Shown here piece by piece: positions 25,129-37,356 of a stretch of DNA of 64,000 nucleotides. Position numbers and translations under genes: made by a program. Source of the DNA: Vespula vulgaris (lineage: Eukaryota > Arthropoda > Insecta > Hymenoptera > Vespidae). Location of the stretch: positions 3,116,001-3,180,000 of the forward strand of contig NC_066603.1 of the NCBI RefSeq assembly GCF_905475345.1, read 5' to 3'. Positions within the stretch are counted from its first letter, which is position 1, and each line of letters starts with the position of its first letter. The notes below the pieces were generated by a model. It worked only from the letters and a program-made list of their open reading frames with translations. It was not told where the DNA came from and searched no databases.

Positions 25129-25385
25129 GTGTGCGTCTTTTTTTTTTTTTTTTAATAAAAGATAAAAGCGGGATATGTTTACGTACGTGTGCGCGTGTAC
25201 ATTCGAACGAGTCAATTTTAAATCATCGCCAATCGTCGACATCGTAGAATCCTTGCTATTGGTCGAAACCAAACTTTTTTGATATTTTTCTTTCTCGAAA
25301 GAAAAAGAAAAAAAAAATAAAATAAAGCAAGAGAAAGTAAAAAGAAGAAAGAAAAAAAAAAGATAGTGGAAAAAATAGAATTATC

Positions 25386-25523
25386 CAATCAAATTTTTTC
25401 ACGAGATTTTTCGACGTTCCTTTCCTTTTTTTTTCTCCTTTCCCTTTTTATCTTCTTTTGTTAAAAGTCCAAATTTTTTGTTCGACCATTCAATCAAATT
25501 TTTTCACGAGAATTTTCGACGTT
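25386..25523. repeat. 105-bp-offset direct repeat of a 33-bp unit
   Basis: The 33-nt stretch at 25386-25418 recurs at 25491-25523 with one mismatch: both contain CAATCAAATTTTTTCACGAG and end TTTTCGACGTT, differing only as ATTT versus AATT in between. This is a comparatively young local duplication. Confidence 0.85.
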
Positions 25524-25832
25524 GAAGGAAAATAAAAAATAAAACCGAAAAAAAAAGAATGATATTAACGGGATCGACGTTAAGATCATAGTCGAAATCG
25601 ATTCTTGCTGTTCGATAACACTTTGCAACACACACGTATTTCTTCTTTTTTTTTTTATCTTTTTTTTTTGGAAAGAAAAAGAGGACATACGTAATGAGTC
25701 AATTTTAATCATACGAATCGAATGTTCACAGATCTTGCATGATAAACGTTGGATATATTATTTACATAGGCATATCGATCAAAAGGATTAATTTCATTTT
25801 ATCAATGGAATGTTCATTTTTGTTCCTATATT

Positions 25833-25836
<4 letters not shown>

Positions 25837-25905
<69 letters not shown>
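25837..25905. repeat. (CT)n microsatellite, about 34 units
   Basis: An uninterrupted CT run between a T-rich and a C-rich segment. Confidence 0.95.
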
Positions 25906-25911
<6 letters not shown>

Positions 25912-26689
25912 ATCTTTATCTTTCTTTCCCCTTTTACCCTCACTACGTCCCTACTCTCCAACTCCATTTTGTTCTCCCACCTTTCAAACGTTCGCGTGTA
26001 TATCGTAACGACGTGCTCGTTCGTTATCGTCATTACGTTATCACTTGGAGATATTTTATCTATTATTTCGCATTCGTCGACGCAAAACGTGTTCATGACA
26101 TTTTCATTTCCGGCGCTTACATCTTTAAAAAAAAAAAAAAAGAAATCTGGAGATCGTTTTCGAACGAGTTTGAAGTTTATTTTATCGTTCGATAGATTGA
26201 AATATTGGATCGACTTAGATTCTTAGTATTTTCATTTTCTTTTATTATTTTATTTTTTTTTTATTTATTTATTTATTTATTTAATTATTTTTTGTATTTA
26301 TTTTTTTAACAAGAGGATTGGTCTTTCTTTTTATAGAAGGATTCTACAAATAATTATTGAAAGTTTTTATTAGGATATTAGAAGTTTAGAAACAGAGAAA
26401 GAGAGAGAGAGAGAGATAATGTTGTTTCTCTAAATAATAATAATCATTTTAATCAAATAATTTTGTTACAATTTAAATAAGGTTTAACAATAAAAAAGAA
26501 ATAAAAATATTTTCCGACAAATAATTATTTAATATTTATATACGTGATGATTATTATAATATTTATATGTTCGTCATATTTAATAAATATTGAAACATAT
26601 GGATATTATAACTCTATGAGTATTATTAATTGTTGATCTTAATATTTAATTATAATTTTTTAAATATGATGAATATTTCTTTTTTATTT

Positions 26690-26945
26690 CTTTTTTCCTT
26701 TCTATGCGAAAGTTGTTCTCTCGGATCGTGCGATATGGCACGATCTTTTATGTTTCTTGAATTCGAATTATTTCATAAATTTCATACATTTAATAAAATA
26801 AATATTTTATCTATGTAGGTACATGAAAAAAAAAAAAAGAAAAATTGTCCTCATAATCAAGGTGATAAGGCACGACTTTGATATTTATTGAATTCGAATT
26901 ATTTTATAATAAATAGCTAAATATCTATAATAATAAATATATATA
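26690..26945. repeat. Diverged tandem duplication, about 131-bp period
   Basis: GCGATATGGCACGATCTTTT followed by TTGAATTCGAATTATTTCAT (copy 1) matches GTGATAAGGCACGACTTTGA followed by TTGAATTCGAATTATTTTAT (copy 2). TGAATTCGAATTATTT starts at 26758 and 26889. An A run separates the copies. Confidence 0.75.
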
Positions 26946-28689
26946 TATATATATATCTATCTTAGAAATTAATAATTTTCATATCAGTATATACTTATTA
27001 ATAATTAATAATTTCATGAATTAATATTTTCCATAATGAATGTTATACTCTTACTATACGATATTCAATATCTTTTCTAAATAATAATAATAATTATTAT
27101 TATTATTAATTTTTATTATTACTATTAATTTTTATACTAGTCTATTTATAATCTTAATAGTGATAGACGCAAGATATTAATTTTGTTTTTCTTTTTCTTT
27201 TCTATTTTTTCTCATTTTTAATTCCTGATAGCAAACAAACGTATACATTATTTTTTTGTCATTAATGGATACAGAATACTTGATACATTTACGTAATTAT
27301 ACTCAATGAATATCAACTACGTTACTATTGAATTATTATTCACGCATAGAACCATACAAATCCACAAACACACATACACATACGTACTCACAAAGAGAAT
27401 ATTCGAATTCATACGTAATTTGATAGCACAGTTGATATCTAAACGAACATAATCTCTATTGTAACACGTTCGATTGAAATCTTGAGAGAAGCCAATCATT
27501 TCTTCTTTTCATTTTTTCTTTTCTAAGAAATTTTTAGTTAAAAGAAAGATAAAAGAAGAATGACAAAGAATTTTCTCGCAAGTTCGTTTCTGTTATCTTG
27601 AAAAAAACAAAAAGAAAAGAAAAAAAAAAGTGGAAACAGATCGGGATCGTTGAATAAACGTATAAAACGTGAGTCGAATAATAATTCGTGCTTCGATAAT
27701 TGAAACAACAAGATGACGACGAAAGACATCACTACCATCCCCACCTCTACCCCCACTCCATCATCACCGTGGTTGTTTTTGTTTACGTTTACATTCGTCG
27801 TATTTCCGTGGAGAAAGATAATGTTTATCGATCGTGAATGAGAAATAAAAATGGAAAGATACCTAGGTGTTCACCGATGAGTTTTTTCATTTCGACGATT
27901 TTGATATATATATATATGACATTGAGAAAAATTAAAAATATGGTGTACGTAGGTAGAGTTATATATACGTATACGGCGTATAGAAAAAATATACGCGTGT
28001 AGAAAAAAAAATAAATGAAGGAAAGTTGCCTTGAAAAGAAATTTATTCGATGTTTATAAAGATTCATTTAATGTTCGGTCTCGTTTGTAATTTTTCTTGT
28101 TAATGAAATGAATTTATCGTTGAATACTGCGTATGATTTATTATTATCACTGTAATAATGGAAAATATGTTTATTCGATAGATTGGTATTATTATTATTA
28201 TTATTGTTATTATTACTAATTAAAGAAATTTCATTGTTCGATATAAATGATTTTATATACGTATATATATATACATACATATAAATATATATATTTCTTA
28301 TTTTCGTCACAGAACATACATATACACACACAATTACTTTCTTGCACTTTCCTATTCTTTAACTTTACACATATATATCTATTCCTGTAAAATTAGACCG
28401 AGTAGATACATATATACATACATACATACATACATACATACGTAAAGGATGTAAATACCATAATAAGCGAGAACTCTTTTCGGTATTATATTTTAGAAAC
28501 AAAAGCGTAGGAAGAAAAATAGTCGGATAGTATAAACTAACGAAAAAGAAGATAGTAATAAAGGTAAGAAAAAAAGGAAATAAAGAAAAATAGAAATTAA
28601 AAAAAGAAAAAGAAAAGAAACAAACGAAAGGAAGAAAAATAGAACAAGTTGGAAAAAGAACATTTAAAGGCGAAAAGGAATGACGATGA

Positions 28690-28702
28690 GCTTAAGAGAG
28701 AA

Positions 28703-28768
<66 letters not shown>

Positions 28769-28800
28769 CGAGAATAAGGGAGAGAAAGAGAGAGTGAGAA

Positions 28801-28835
<35 letters not shown>
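28690..28835. repeat. GA-rich microsatellite cluster
   Basis: (GA)n at 28706-28766, then GTGCGAGAATAAGGGAGAG and further GA to about 28826, ending in GATAGAGATAGAG. Confidence 0.9.
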
Positions 28836-28838
<3 letters not shown>

Positions 28839-29379
28839 GTAGGTACTTTGCAAATTACGTAGACGCGTTGTACCAAGGGAATTACGGGAATGTAATTCGC
28901 GATTAGATAAATGCGAAAGCACGTAACATTCTGTAGGATAAATTACGTGGGTTGTAATACTTATATACACACGCACATACATATAAAGAAAGAGAGAGAG
29001 AAAGAGATAAAGAGATATACATTTATGTATTCTTCCTATTCAGGGATAAAGTTTAGCTTGTAGACATTTTTGTAATCTCTCTTAGTCTTATGTTTCTTTT
29101 CTATCTTTTTTTTTCTTTTCTTTTTTTTTTGATCTCTCTCTTTTTTTTTTTCTTCAGTACGCTCAAAGGTTTTTAATATAATTTGTAACTTGTCGGGCAT
29201 TTATTTCTTAACTGTTACAAGGTACGAATATGTATCTATGTATCTATGTATCTATGTCTCTCTCTCGTTCTCTGTTTCTATCTATTATGTGTGTGTGTGT
29301 GTGTCTATGTATATATGTATGTATATATATATGTATACGTACGTATATATACATATGTCATTACACGGAACAGTGACTG

Positions 29380-29480
29380 CTGTTATAAATTACGTAAGAA
29401 ACGTTACGTATAATCGATTACAATACCAGTTGAATTTACTAAGTAATTCTTACATTAGTAATGATGAATATATTACAGAG

Positions 29481-29549
<69 letters not shown>

Positions 29550-29852
29550 TGAAAATTGAGAAAGAGAGATAGAAATAGATGATAATTCGATCTAAATTCA
29601 TCTTACGTATTATTGTAATGCGTCACGTATTATTTAAGAAATAATTCTTATGGGTCTAGTTATGTTTAATATATTAAAGAGAAAAGAAATAGAAAGTGTG
29701 ATAGAAAAATAGTGAGAGGAGGAAAGAGAAAGAGAAAGAGAGAGAGAGATGACTTAATCGATTGAGATTAGATTCGTTTTACATATCATTACAATGCGTT
29801 ACATGTTGAAGTTACGTTATAAATTTTACGTTAGTAACGTCAGAGAGAGGGA

Positions 29853-29895
<43 letters not shown>

Positions 29896-30220
29896 AGAGA
29901 GATAAAGATAGAGATAGATGATAACTTAAGCAAGATATCGTGTTACGTATAACGTCTATTACATTAATGCAATACGAGTACAAGTTACGATGTAATTCTT
30001 ATTCTTACGTTGGCAAATGTATCATGGTCGAATATATCACAGAGTGAAATTTAAAAAATGTATAAGAAATAGATAGAGATAGTGGATGATAACTTAAACG
30101 AGATTTCGTATTACGTATTACGTCGATTACAATGCGGTATGAATACAAGTTACAATGTAATTTTTATGTTGGTAATATCAAATATATCAGAGAGTAATAA
30201 AAATGAAAAAAAGAAATATA

Positions 30221-30256
<36 letters not shown>

Positions 30257-30381
30257 TGTATGTCATAAGTTAAACGAGATTTCATATTACATATTACGTT
30301 GATTACAATGCAATATGAATACGAGTTACAATGTAATTTTTACGTTGGTAATATCAAATATATCAGAGAATAATAAAAATG

Positions 30382-30412
<31 letters not shown>

Positions 30413-30622
30413 TAAAACTTGAACAAGATCTGATATTACATATTACGTCGATTACAATGCAATATGAGTACAAGTTACGATGTAATTTTTACGTTGGTAA
30501 CATCGTATATATCAGAGAGAAATATAAATGAGAGAAAGAGAGAGAGAGAGAGAGAGATAGGTAGATAAATAAATAATAACTTTAACCGAGATCTCGTATT
30601 ATTTATTATGTTCATAATTCGT
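29380..30622. repeat. Degenerate minisatellite array: about 7-8 copies of a 100-120-bp unit joined by microsatellites
   Basis: The repeating unit has the order GATAACTTAAACGAGAT, CGTATTACGTATTACGTCGA, TTACAATGC, ATGAATACAAGTTACAATGT, AATTTTTACGTTGGTAAT, ATCAAATATATCAGAGAG. Approximate copies: 29380-29482, 29578-29690, 29748-29850, 29918-30055, 30085-30200, 30263-30380, 30413-30530 and a partial 30568-30622. Each copy is followed by a different simple-sequence linker: (GA)n, GATA, (TA)n-(TATG)n or (TA)n. Copies starting at 30085, 30263 and 30413 are very similar (roughly nine bases in ten by eye); the outer ones are more decayed. No open frame spans the array. Confidence 0.8.
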
Positions 30623-31651
30623 ATACTTCTCTCTATCTCTTTCTCTCTTTCCGTACGATTTATCTAACCAACCCAATAAAACTATTTACTTACTAAAACA
30701 TGTTGATATTAAAAAGAGAAATCCATGGGTAAAATAATTAACCAAATGATAAAATAATCTTAATAAAATTGTCATTTATTCTCAGTCACATAGCATCGTT
30801 CTATGTTCATTTATAAATGAACGAACAACGAACGATCTTTTTTCTTTTCCTTTTATTTGTATTTTTATTCTGTTTTATTTTTTCTTTCTTTCTTTCTTTC
30901 CTTTTTTTTTTTTTCGTTTGGGATCTCGTTGCCGGGAAAATTGATATTTTAATAGAAACTTTAAAAAGGGCTTTGTAATATTTTCAACGACGAAAATGGC
31001 GCTTATTCGTTCTCGATCGAAAATAAAAATTGTATATTTTCATGATCCTCTCTTTCTCTCTTTCTCTTTTTCTCTTTCTCTCTATGTTTCTCGTTGAAAT
31101 CATTTTGAAAAAAAAAAAAGAAAGAAAAAACTGTAATACGCATACTCCACCATTTTTCCTCTTTTTCTCATTCTTCTTCAAGCGGCAATCTTGTCGCTGA
31201 TATCGTTTATCTTTATAGTGGGAGAACTACGTAACACGATCCCATATTCCGATAATGCGAATCTTGATATTTGATGAGTTAACATTGAGTAAGAGAAAGA
31301 GAGACTGATAGATAAATATATAGATAGATAGAGAGGGAGTGAGAGAGAGAGAGAGAGAAAGAGAGATAGACTTATACCCGTCTTTTAGATTTTACGAGTT
31401 TTTATTAAACGAGTGTTGAAATGACGTATATGTATATAAGGTATCTCTTTTCTCGTTAATTAACAAAGAAGTGACGATTTATTTTTTTCTTCTTCTTTTT
31501 CTATTTTTTTCTTCTCCTTCTTCTTCTCCTCCTTCACTTTTTTCTCCAGCTCATCATCTATCTTTCTTATCTTGCTCTTATCTTTCACGGTTTATCGTCT
31601 CAATTGTAGTTTTACGGAGAGAAACAACTTTGATATCATTTGAGATAGAAC

Positions 31652-31654
<3 letters not shown>

Positions 31655-31699
<45 letters not shown>
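31655..31699. repeat. (GA)n microsatellite
   Basis: About 22 GA units within the giant intron. Confidence 0.95.
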
Positions 31700-31701
<2 letters not shown>

Positions 31702-32020
31702 TGTGAATTTTCTTCATTGATTAGAATGTATGTATGTATGTTTGTAAGTCCTATTGTAAATACCTGAATATGTTACATGAGAATTTGGTAGTATTTTACA
31801 CACATACATATATATGTATCTATGTACGTATATGTACATGAGCTTATGAATTTACTACGTGTTATTGAAACTACTTGTTGCATATTATTCTCATCTTAGA
31901 ATATATATAGTATACATATTTATAAAGTTTTATATGGATCGATTATATAGGATGTTCAAATTATAATTGAGAATAAGATTTGTTTGCAAATCTTTTAACA
32001 TACTTTTATATACATTTACG

Positions 32021-32072
<52 letters not shown>

Positions 32073-33380
32073 CACATGCGATATATTATGCATGTTCTTT
32101 TTTCTTTTTTTTTTCTCCTAACAAGACACACCTATTTCGGGATCGTGTCTAAGGTGTGATCAGAAAATCGGTTCGACGTTACGTGCAAAATTTGTGCCAC
32201 TTGTACATGTGTACATAATATATTTGTACAACGTCGTGAACATTTTTTACAAAGAGTATCGCGCGCGCCTTCTTCTCTTTCTATCGTTTTTATGGTCGGT
32301 CGAACGTGAATAAAACGTGCCGTGCCTCCATGCGTTCTCTCATCCATATGCATAATAATGGTAATACTCTATAGTGACTTATTTATAAGAGTATATTTTA
32401 TAACTTTAATCTGATTAAAGAAAAAAAAAATAGTAATAATAAATAAGTAAATAAGTAAATAAATAAATAAATAAATAAACGAGTAAATGAGAAATAAGAA
32501 GTAAAAAGTGATCTATGGGTATGTTATGGTTAATATAATTATTATACTTGAGATATAATGTAAAGATTTGCTAAAGTCTCGATGAATATAATATATTATT
32601 AATTTTCTTAATAATTCTATCCGATTATTTATATCAGATTTCGAAGAGGAATTAGAGAATTTTTATACGAAGTTCTCCATTTTTTTTTTTTTACGTAATA
32701 TGTAGTATACTATATTGTACTAATTATTTATATAATAATATACTAAATATTTAATATATATATATAAAATTATTACTATAACTTTGACGAACGTATAAAT
32801 ATATAATTTATCGTTCACACATCAATACACATAATAATACAAATTATATCATAAATTATAAAATAATACATTAATCCAATAACAATAAAATATCTTCATC
32901 GCAATAATACAAAAATTTATTATCATATGTATTAAACAAATATTTATATAAAAATAATTAAAAACATACTACTAATAATTTTTATTATTATAATATACTA
33001 ATATTCAATTATCATTACATTGACATACCATACATAATAACTACTTATTATTATATTACATTACAATATCTATACTACACACGCATAAATATTATTATCA
33101 CACTTCGATAATGAACGTATAAATAATCTATACATAATTTTTCATTCAAACATACATACATACACACACATACACATACATACGTACATACATACATACA
33201 TACCATACATACATAGTAATAGAATTCGCATTATAAATTATTAACGTGATGCGTTTACCAGATGGAACGATCTTACATCTCCGATGTAGGTGAGGTACTC
33301 GGAGATAAATCAAAGCCAAGAGCGATCCGTTGTATTTGTAGCAATCTATTCATCTTAAGGTCACGCATATACCCGCTATA

Positions 33381-33446
33381 ATGTTCCTAATTTGCAGCGT
33401 TAACCTTGCTGATACGCGGAGATCCCTGTGCCAGGAGCAGAAGGAG
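33381..33446 (+). CDS. Weak candidate alternative first exon (MFLICSVNLADTRR...)
   Basis: ATG at 33381 opens after an in-frame TAG (33339-33341). It encodes 22 codons, MFLICSVNLADTRRSLCQEQ then KE, followed by GAG|GTAACT. The frame leaves in phase 0, compatible with the Mitf exon at 48371. The donor is weaker than that at 20972 (C at +5) and random matches are expected in 45 kb, so the support is mainly its position in the GC-rich island. It may equally be non-coding regulatory DNA. Confidence 0.15.
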
Positions 33447-33505
33447 GTAACTGAGGTTAGGTGATCGTGGGTAGGGGATGACGAAGTGGGGATAGCGGTA
33501 GTGGT

Positions 33506-33532
33506 GGGGGTCGGAGAGGGGGAAAGGGAGGG
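33506..33532 (+). other. G-quadruplex motif
   Basis: G runs at 33506-33510, 33518-33522, 33526-33528 and 33530-33532 with loops of 7, 3 and 1 nt on the + (transcribed-sense) strand. Confidence 0.5.
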
Positions 33533-33816
33533 AGAGAGAAGCGAGAATGGAATGGAGGAGGATGCTACGTAATCATTACGTACGTCTACCTTATTTAACC
33601 GGTCTCGTTTTGTTATGTAAAGTTATGTCGATATATAAAGATACATAAATGCATAGATGCATATGTACATATGTATATATACTTATATAGGTGTATACGT
33701 GACTTCTCACAATTTGATATTCTTCCGACAGGTAAACCGGAAATGCGTATTGTTTTCAATTGATATTGTGTATCCGTTCAAATTTTAAATAAGAGCAATA
33801 GATGTATGGGTAGAAG

Positions 33817-33855
<39 letters not shown>

Positions 33856-34907
33856 TTTTCTGAATTTAATTTTTTATATATTTTTTTTGTTAATATTTAT
33901 AATGTTATTTTTTTTTCCTTTCTTTTTTTTTTGTTTTGTATCGGTCGACATTACGATCATTAAAAGGTTTCTTTTCCATTTACTTTTTTTGTCGTCTGTA
34001 ATTTTGATTTAATTATTAAGTGAGAGAAAGAGAGAGACTATTTTTGAGAATCTTTTTAATTTTTAATTTTTCTTTTGTCGTCGGTAATGTAATGAAATTT
34101 TTCTTTTACTTCTTTTTCTTTTTTTCTTTTCACAATTCGTTCGTTCAAGTTAATATTTTTGTCTTTGGCATACGTAATTTGTTTTCTTCGTTTTTCTTCT
34201 TTTATCTTTTTAAACATTTAATATGGTCCCGTTAATATATAATAAAACAAGATAGTATTAGTTATATTTATTAGCAAGTCCTTTTTGAAATGAGTGAGTG
34301 AGCGAGTGACTCGAGTTGAATTGAAACGAGTTGAACGAAAGAGAGAGAGAGAGAGAGAGAGCAAGAAAGATGGTATGTATGTGGAACTTGAATTTCCCTT
34401 CTGAAGACGTATGTATCGAGTTACAACTCGATTACCCAAGTGCTTTGATGTGCGTTGGTGGCAACGATGATTCAGTTAAGAAATTTTGCAAGTTCAAGTT
34501 CACGATCGTGATTATTTTATACGGCACGACATTTATATCACATTTTGTTCTTCTTTTTTCTCTTCAATTTTGTTTTTTTTTTTTTCACGATAAGGAACGA
34601 GTCCTTTTATATACTTTGGAATGAACAAACGAAATTTTCTGATATAAATTTAAATAATAAATGCAACGGATCTTAATTTTGTTTTCTCTAAAAAAAGAAA
34701 ACAGAAAGAAAAAAGAAATACGAATTTATGTTATTATTACATTATTATAAATGTTTCGTTATTGTAGATATTTATGTTACGATTATTTTCTTAATAGAAA
34801 TATATCTCGAATTTTTGATAAAAGAAAGTATTGAAAATTTTTTTACAGTTTTTATCAAACAAATTTCATACCGATTTGAATATGTTGTATATCATATCGG
34901 AATAAAT

Positions 34908-35375
34908 CTCGATTAGATTTTAATTAGAACGCGAAAAGATTTGCCATCGTTTCGATATAACTTTGACAAAAATTATAACGATAAATAAACATATATTATT
35001 TCCATTTCCACCAATAGCCAAACTTGTGTTGATATAAAACCAAAAAAAAAAAAAAAGAAAGAAAGAAAACAAAGTATATTTAAAAAAGAATTCGATTGGA
35101 TTTTAATTTAAAGAGATAAGATTTGCGATCGTCTCGATATAATTTCGATGAATATAATTTGAGAAAAAGAAATAAAAAAAAAAGAAAGAAATAAAAATAA
35201 GTAAACATTTAATTTATACCATGAATATAAACGCACATATATACACGCACATACGCATATACACGCATACAGATTATATTATTAATAAATTATATTAAAA
35301 AAAAAAAAAAAAAAAAGAAAATATCGATTGGATTTGAACGTAATAAGATTTACAATCGTCTGGAGATCTTCTCGA
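34908..35375. repeat. Three-copy diverged repeat with A-rich linkers
   Basis: Copies start TCGATTAGATTTTAATTAGA (34908), TCGATTGGATTTTAATTTAA (about 35092) and TCGATTGGATTTGAACGTAA (about 35325). They continue AAAAGATTTGCCATCGTTTC, ATAAGATTTGCGATCGTCTC and ATAAGATTTACAATCGTCTG. Poly-A/GAAA runs separate the copies. The spacings are about 184 and 233 bp. Confidence 0.75.
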
Positions 35376-35399
35376 TTGGAAGTATTATACGTTCTCGTT

Positions 35400-35640
35400 A
35401 TCGATCATTATAATTAATGAACCAGGATTATGCATAATTAACGAGCGTCTGCTTTACCTCCTGTACGTCTCCCGTGAGTAACAAGGAGCTCTGGTATCGT
35501 CGATCTTCAAATACGATTACCTAAGTCTCGTGTGAAATATTAACTAATTCGTATATTCTGTTCATCGAATACTATACATATATATATACGTATATGTGTG
35601 TATGTATATATAGTAATACCTAAGTAGGTAGGCGTCAACG
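35400..35640. promoter_or_regulatory. Intronic block with palindromic ATTATGCATAAT and TAATTA sites
   Basis: Repeat-free segment. ATTATGCATAAT at 35427-35438 is a perfect 12-bp palindrome resembling POU/homeodomain targets and is followed by TAACGAG; TATAATTAATGA lies just upstream at 35409-35420. The block continues CCTCCTGTACGTCTCCCGTG. Enhancer function is an inference. Confidence 0.35.
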
Positions 35641-36055
35641 AGAATACATGCTTTTGAGAGATAATAATGTCGTATCATACTCCCTATTCCAACATATACA
35701 AATATTTTTGCATATATATATATATGTATGTATATGTATATATATATATATGTATATTATAGCTAAACTTGTAAAACGTATTAAAGTACACCGCGAAGTC
35801 TGCAGAGAGTTGCGAGTGTCGACATATTTAATTACACTGTCGCCATACTACGTCATTTGTTTCAATGGCGTTGAAAAAAGAAAAAGAATATATATATGAA
35901 GAAAGAAAGAAAGAAAGAAAGAATTAATTCGAGAATATGAATAGAGTTTGCATATATTAAGATAATTAATACTTTTATTTTTTCGTCATTATTGTACGTG
36001 ATATCTTTCCATTCATATATAATAATTGTTGTTTCATTAATCGACGAAATGTATG

Positions 36056-36110
<55 letters not shown>

Positions 36111-36689
36111 CTATATACAGTGTTAAAAAACATATAAGAAATTTAACAAATTTTGAACAACACTTTTGCTTCTAAACTTTATTTTTTTATTTCGATTTTA
36201 TATTATTTATATAAAATGTATACGACGTTATTAATGATGTTTTATTTTATTTATATATGTATATTATATATATATATACATTTTTAGAATTAATTCATTT
36301 ACAAAAAATTGCAATAAAAGTAAAGAGAAATTTCAATAAGTAAATTCGTATAAATATATAGGAAAGATATTATCACAATTCGATAGAAAATAACAAAACT
36401 ATTTCGATTCAAAAATTAAAAGAAAATCGTATTTTAGTTAACAGCGAAATCCATATTTCGTTAATAATTCATAATACGATAGAATAAGTTATATGAAAAG
36501 CTACATGTGGCTTCGTGTACACATTTACGCACGTGTGAGTCGTGTAATATCTGCGATTACCTTTAATTAGTGACTAACCTCGAAACGCATTATTATATAT
36601 ACATATACACACACACAACTATATATGGACATGTATAACTATATGAAGATAACGTTTAAAATGCTTGCCATATATAAATAAAAAAAAAC

Positions 36690-37110
36690 AAAAGAGTATT
36701 TTTTCCTAAATAAAAAAACTAAGGACAGTTGATTTCCATTAAATAAAATATCTAAGCAAACTTTTTCATACATGGATATTTGTTTAGAAAATGAAGATTG
36801 ATTTAGAACAACGTCTAACAATACCGCATAAGTAATTACATTATCTGTGAAATTTCTATTTCAAAACGTTTCGTCTTACATTTCATCTTACATTTGAGAG
36901 ACTTCGTTAGAACGTGCTTTTTTTTCTAAGTAAAACAATTAAGAACAGTTTATTATAATTAAATAATATTATATATATCTAAGCAATCTTTTTTTTTTTT
37001 TTTATATAGTTGAATTTTTTTTTAATTGATTCGTTTAAGAATGATGTATAAAACTTGATAAAGATTAAAATACGTGTGAAATCTTTATTTCAGATACTTC
37101 ATCTTACGTT
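36690..37110. repeat. Diverged tandem duplication, about 225-bp period
   Basis: Copy 1 (TTTTTCCTAAATAAA, ACTAAGGACAGTTGATT, ATTAAATAAAATATCTAAGC, TGTGAAATTTCTATTTCA, CATCTTACATTTGAGAG) is matched in order by copy 2 (TTTTTCTAAGTAAA, ATTAAGAACAGTTTATT, ATTAAATAATATTATATAT with ATCTAAGC, CGTGTGAAATCTTTATTTCA, CATCTTACGTTTAGTTC). Confidence 0.75.
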
Positions 37111-37253
37111 TAGTTCATCTCTCTGTGTGTGTGTGTGTGTGTGTGTATTTATGTGTTAGAAAGAGGGAGAATAGAATTATATACGATTAATTAAGCTCAC
37201 CATTACCACCCATAATTCCATAGATCCTTGCTCGTTAATCTTATGCAATAATG

Positions 37254-37356
<103 letters not shown>

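Larger units (their letters stand above)
20972..33229 (+). other. Mitf: Mitf giant intron, middle part
   Basis: The donor GTGAGT is followed by pyrimidine-rich DNA. Major CT/GA runs: 22583-22611, 23484-23534, 24541-24591, 25090-25124, 25837-25905, 28706-28766, 29485-29543 and 31655-31699. (TTTTC)n lies at 24727-24775 and (TA)n at 23333-23373 and 32029-32070. AT-only stretches fill 21600-22230, 22960-23400, 26400-27150 and 32380-33230. Special elements are described separately: the E2F/G4 palindrome (22235), a C-rich quadruplex motif (24249), duplications (25386, 26690) and a minisatellite array (29380). No coding sequence or RNA gene was recognised. Confidence 0.75.
33230..33600. other. GC-rich intronic island (possible enhancer or promoter)
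   Basis: The most GC-rich, repeat-free stretch of the intron apart from the putative promoter. It includes ATGCGTTTACCAGATGGAAC, TTACATCTCCGATGTAGGTG, TGATACGCGGAGATCCCTGT and a G-rich right end with a quadruplex motif (33506-33532). It is embedded in AT-only DNA on the left and (TATA)-type DNA on the right. Such a contrast suggests purifying selection, but conservation cannot be checked here. Confidence 0.4.

Noticed and set aside
29380..30622. CRISPR-like array of repeats and spacers
   Set aside because: Units are about 100 bp and degenerate, linkers are microsatellites, and the context is an animal intron.
33397..33446. Internal cassette exon between TTTGCAG and GTAACT
   Set aside because: Its length is not a multiple of three, so insertion between two phase-0 Mitf exons would shift the frame. 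The ATG-initiated first-exon reading fits the same donor better.
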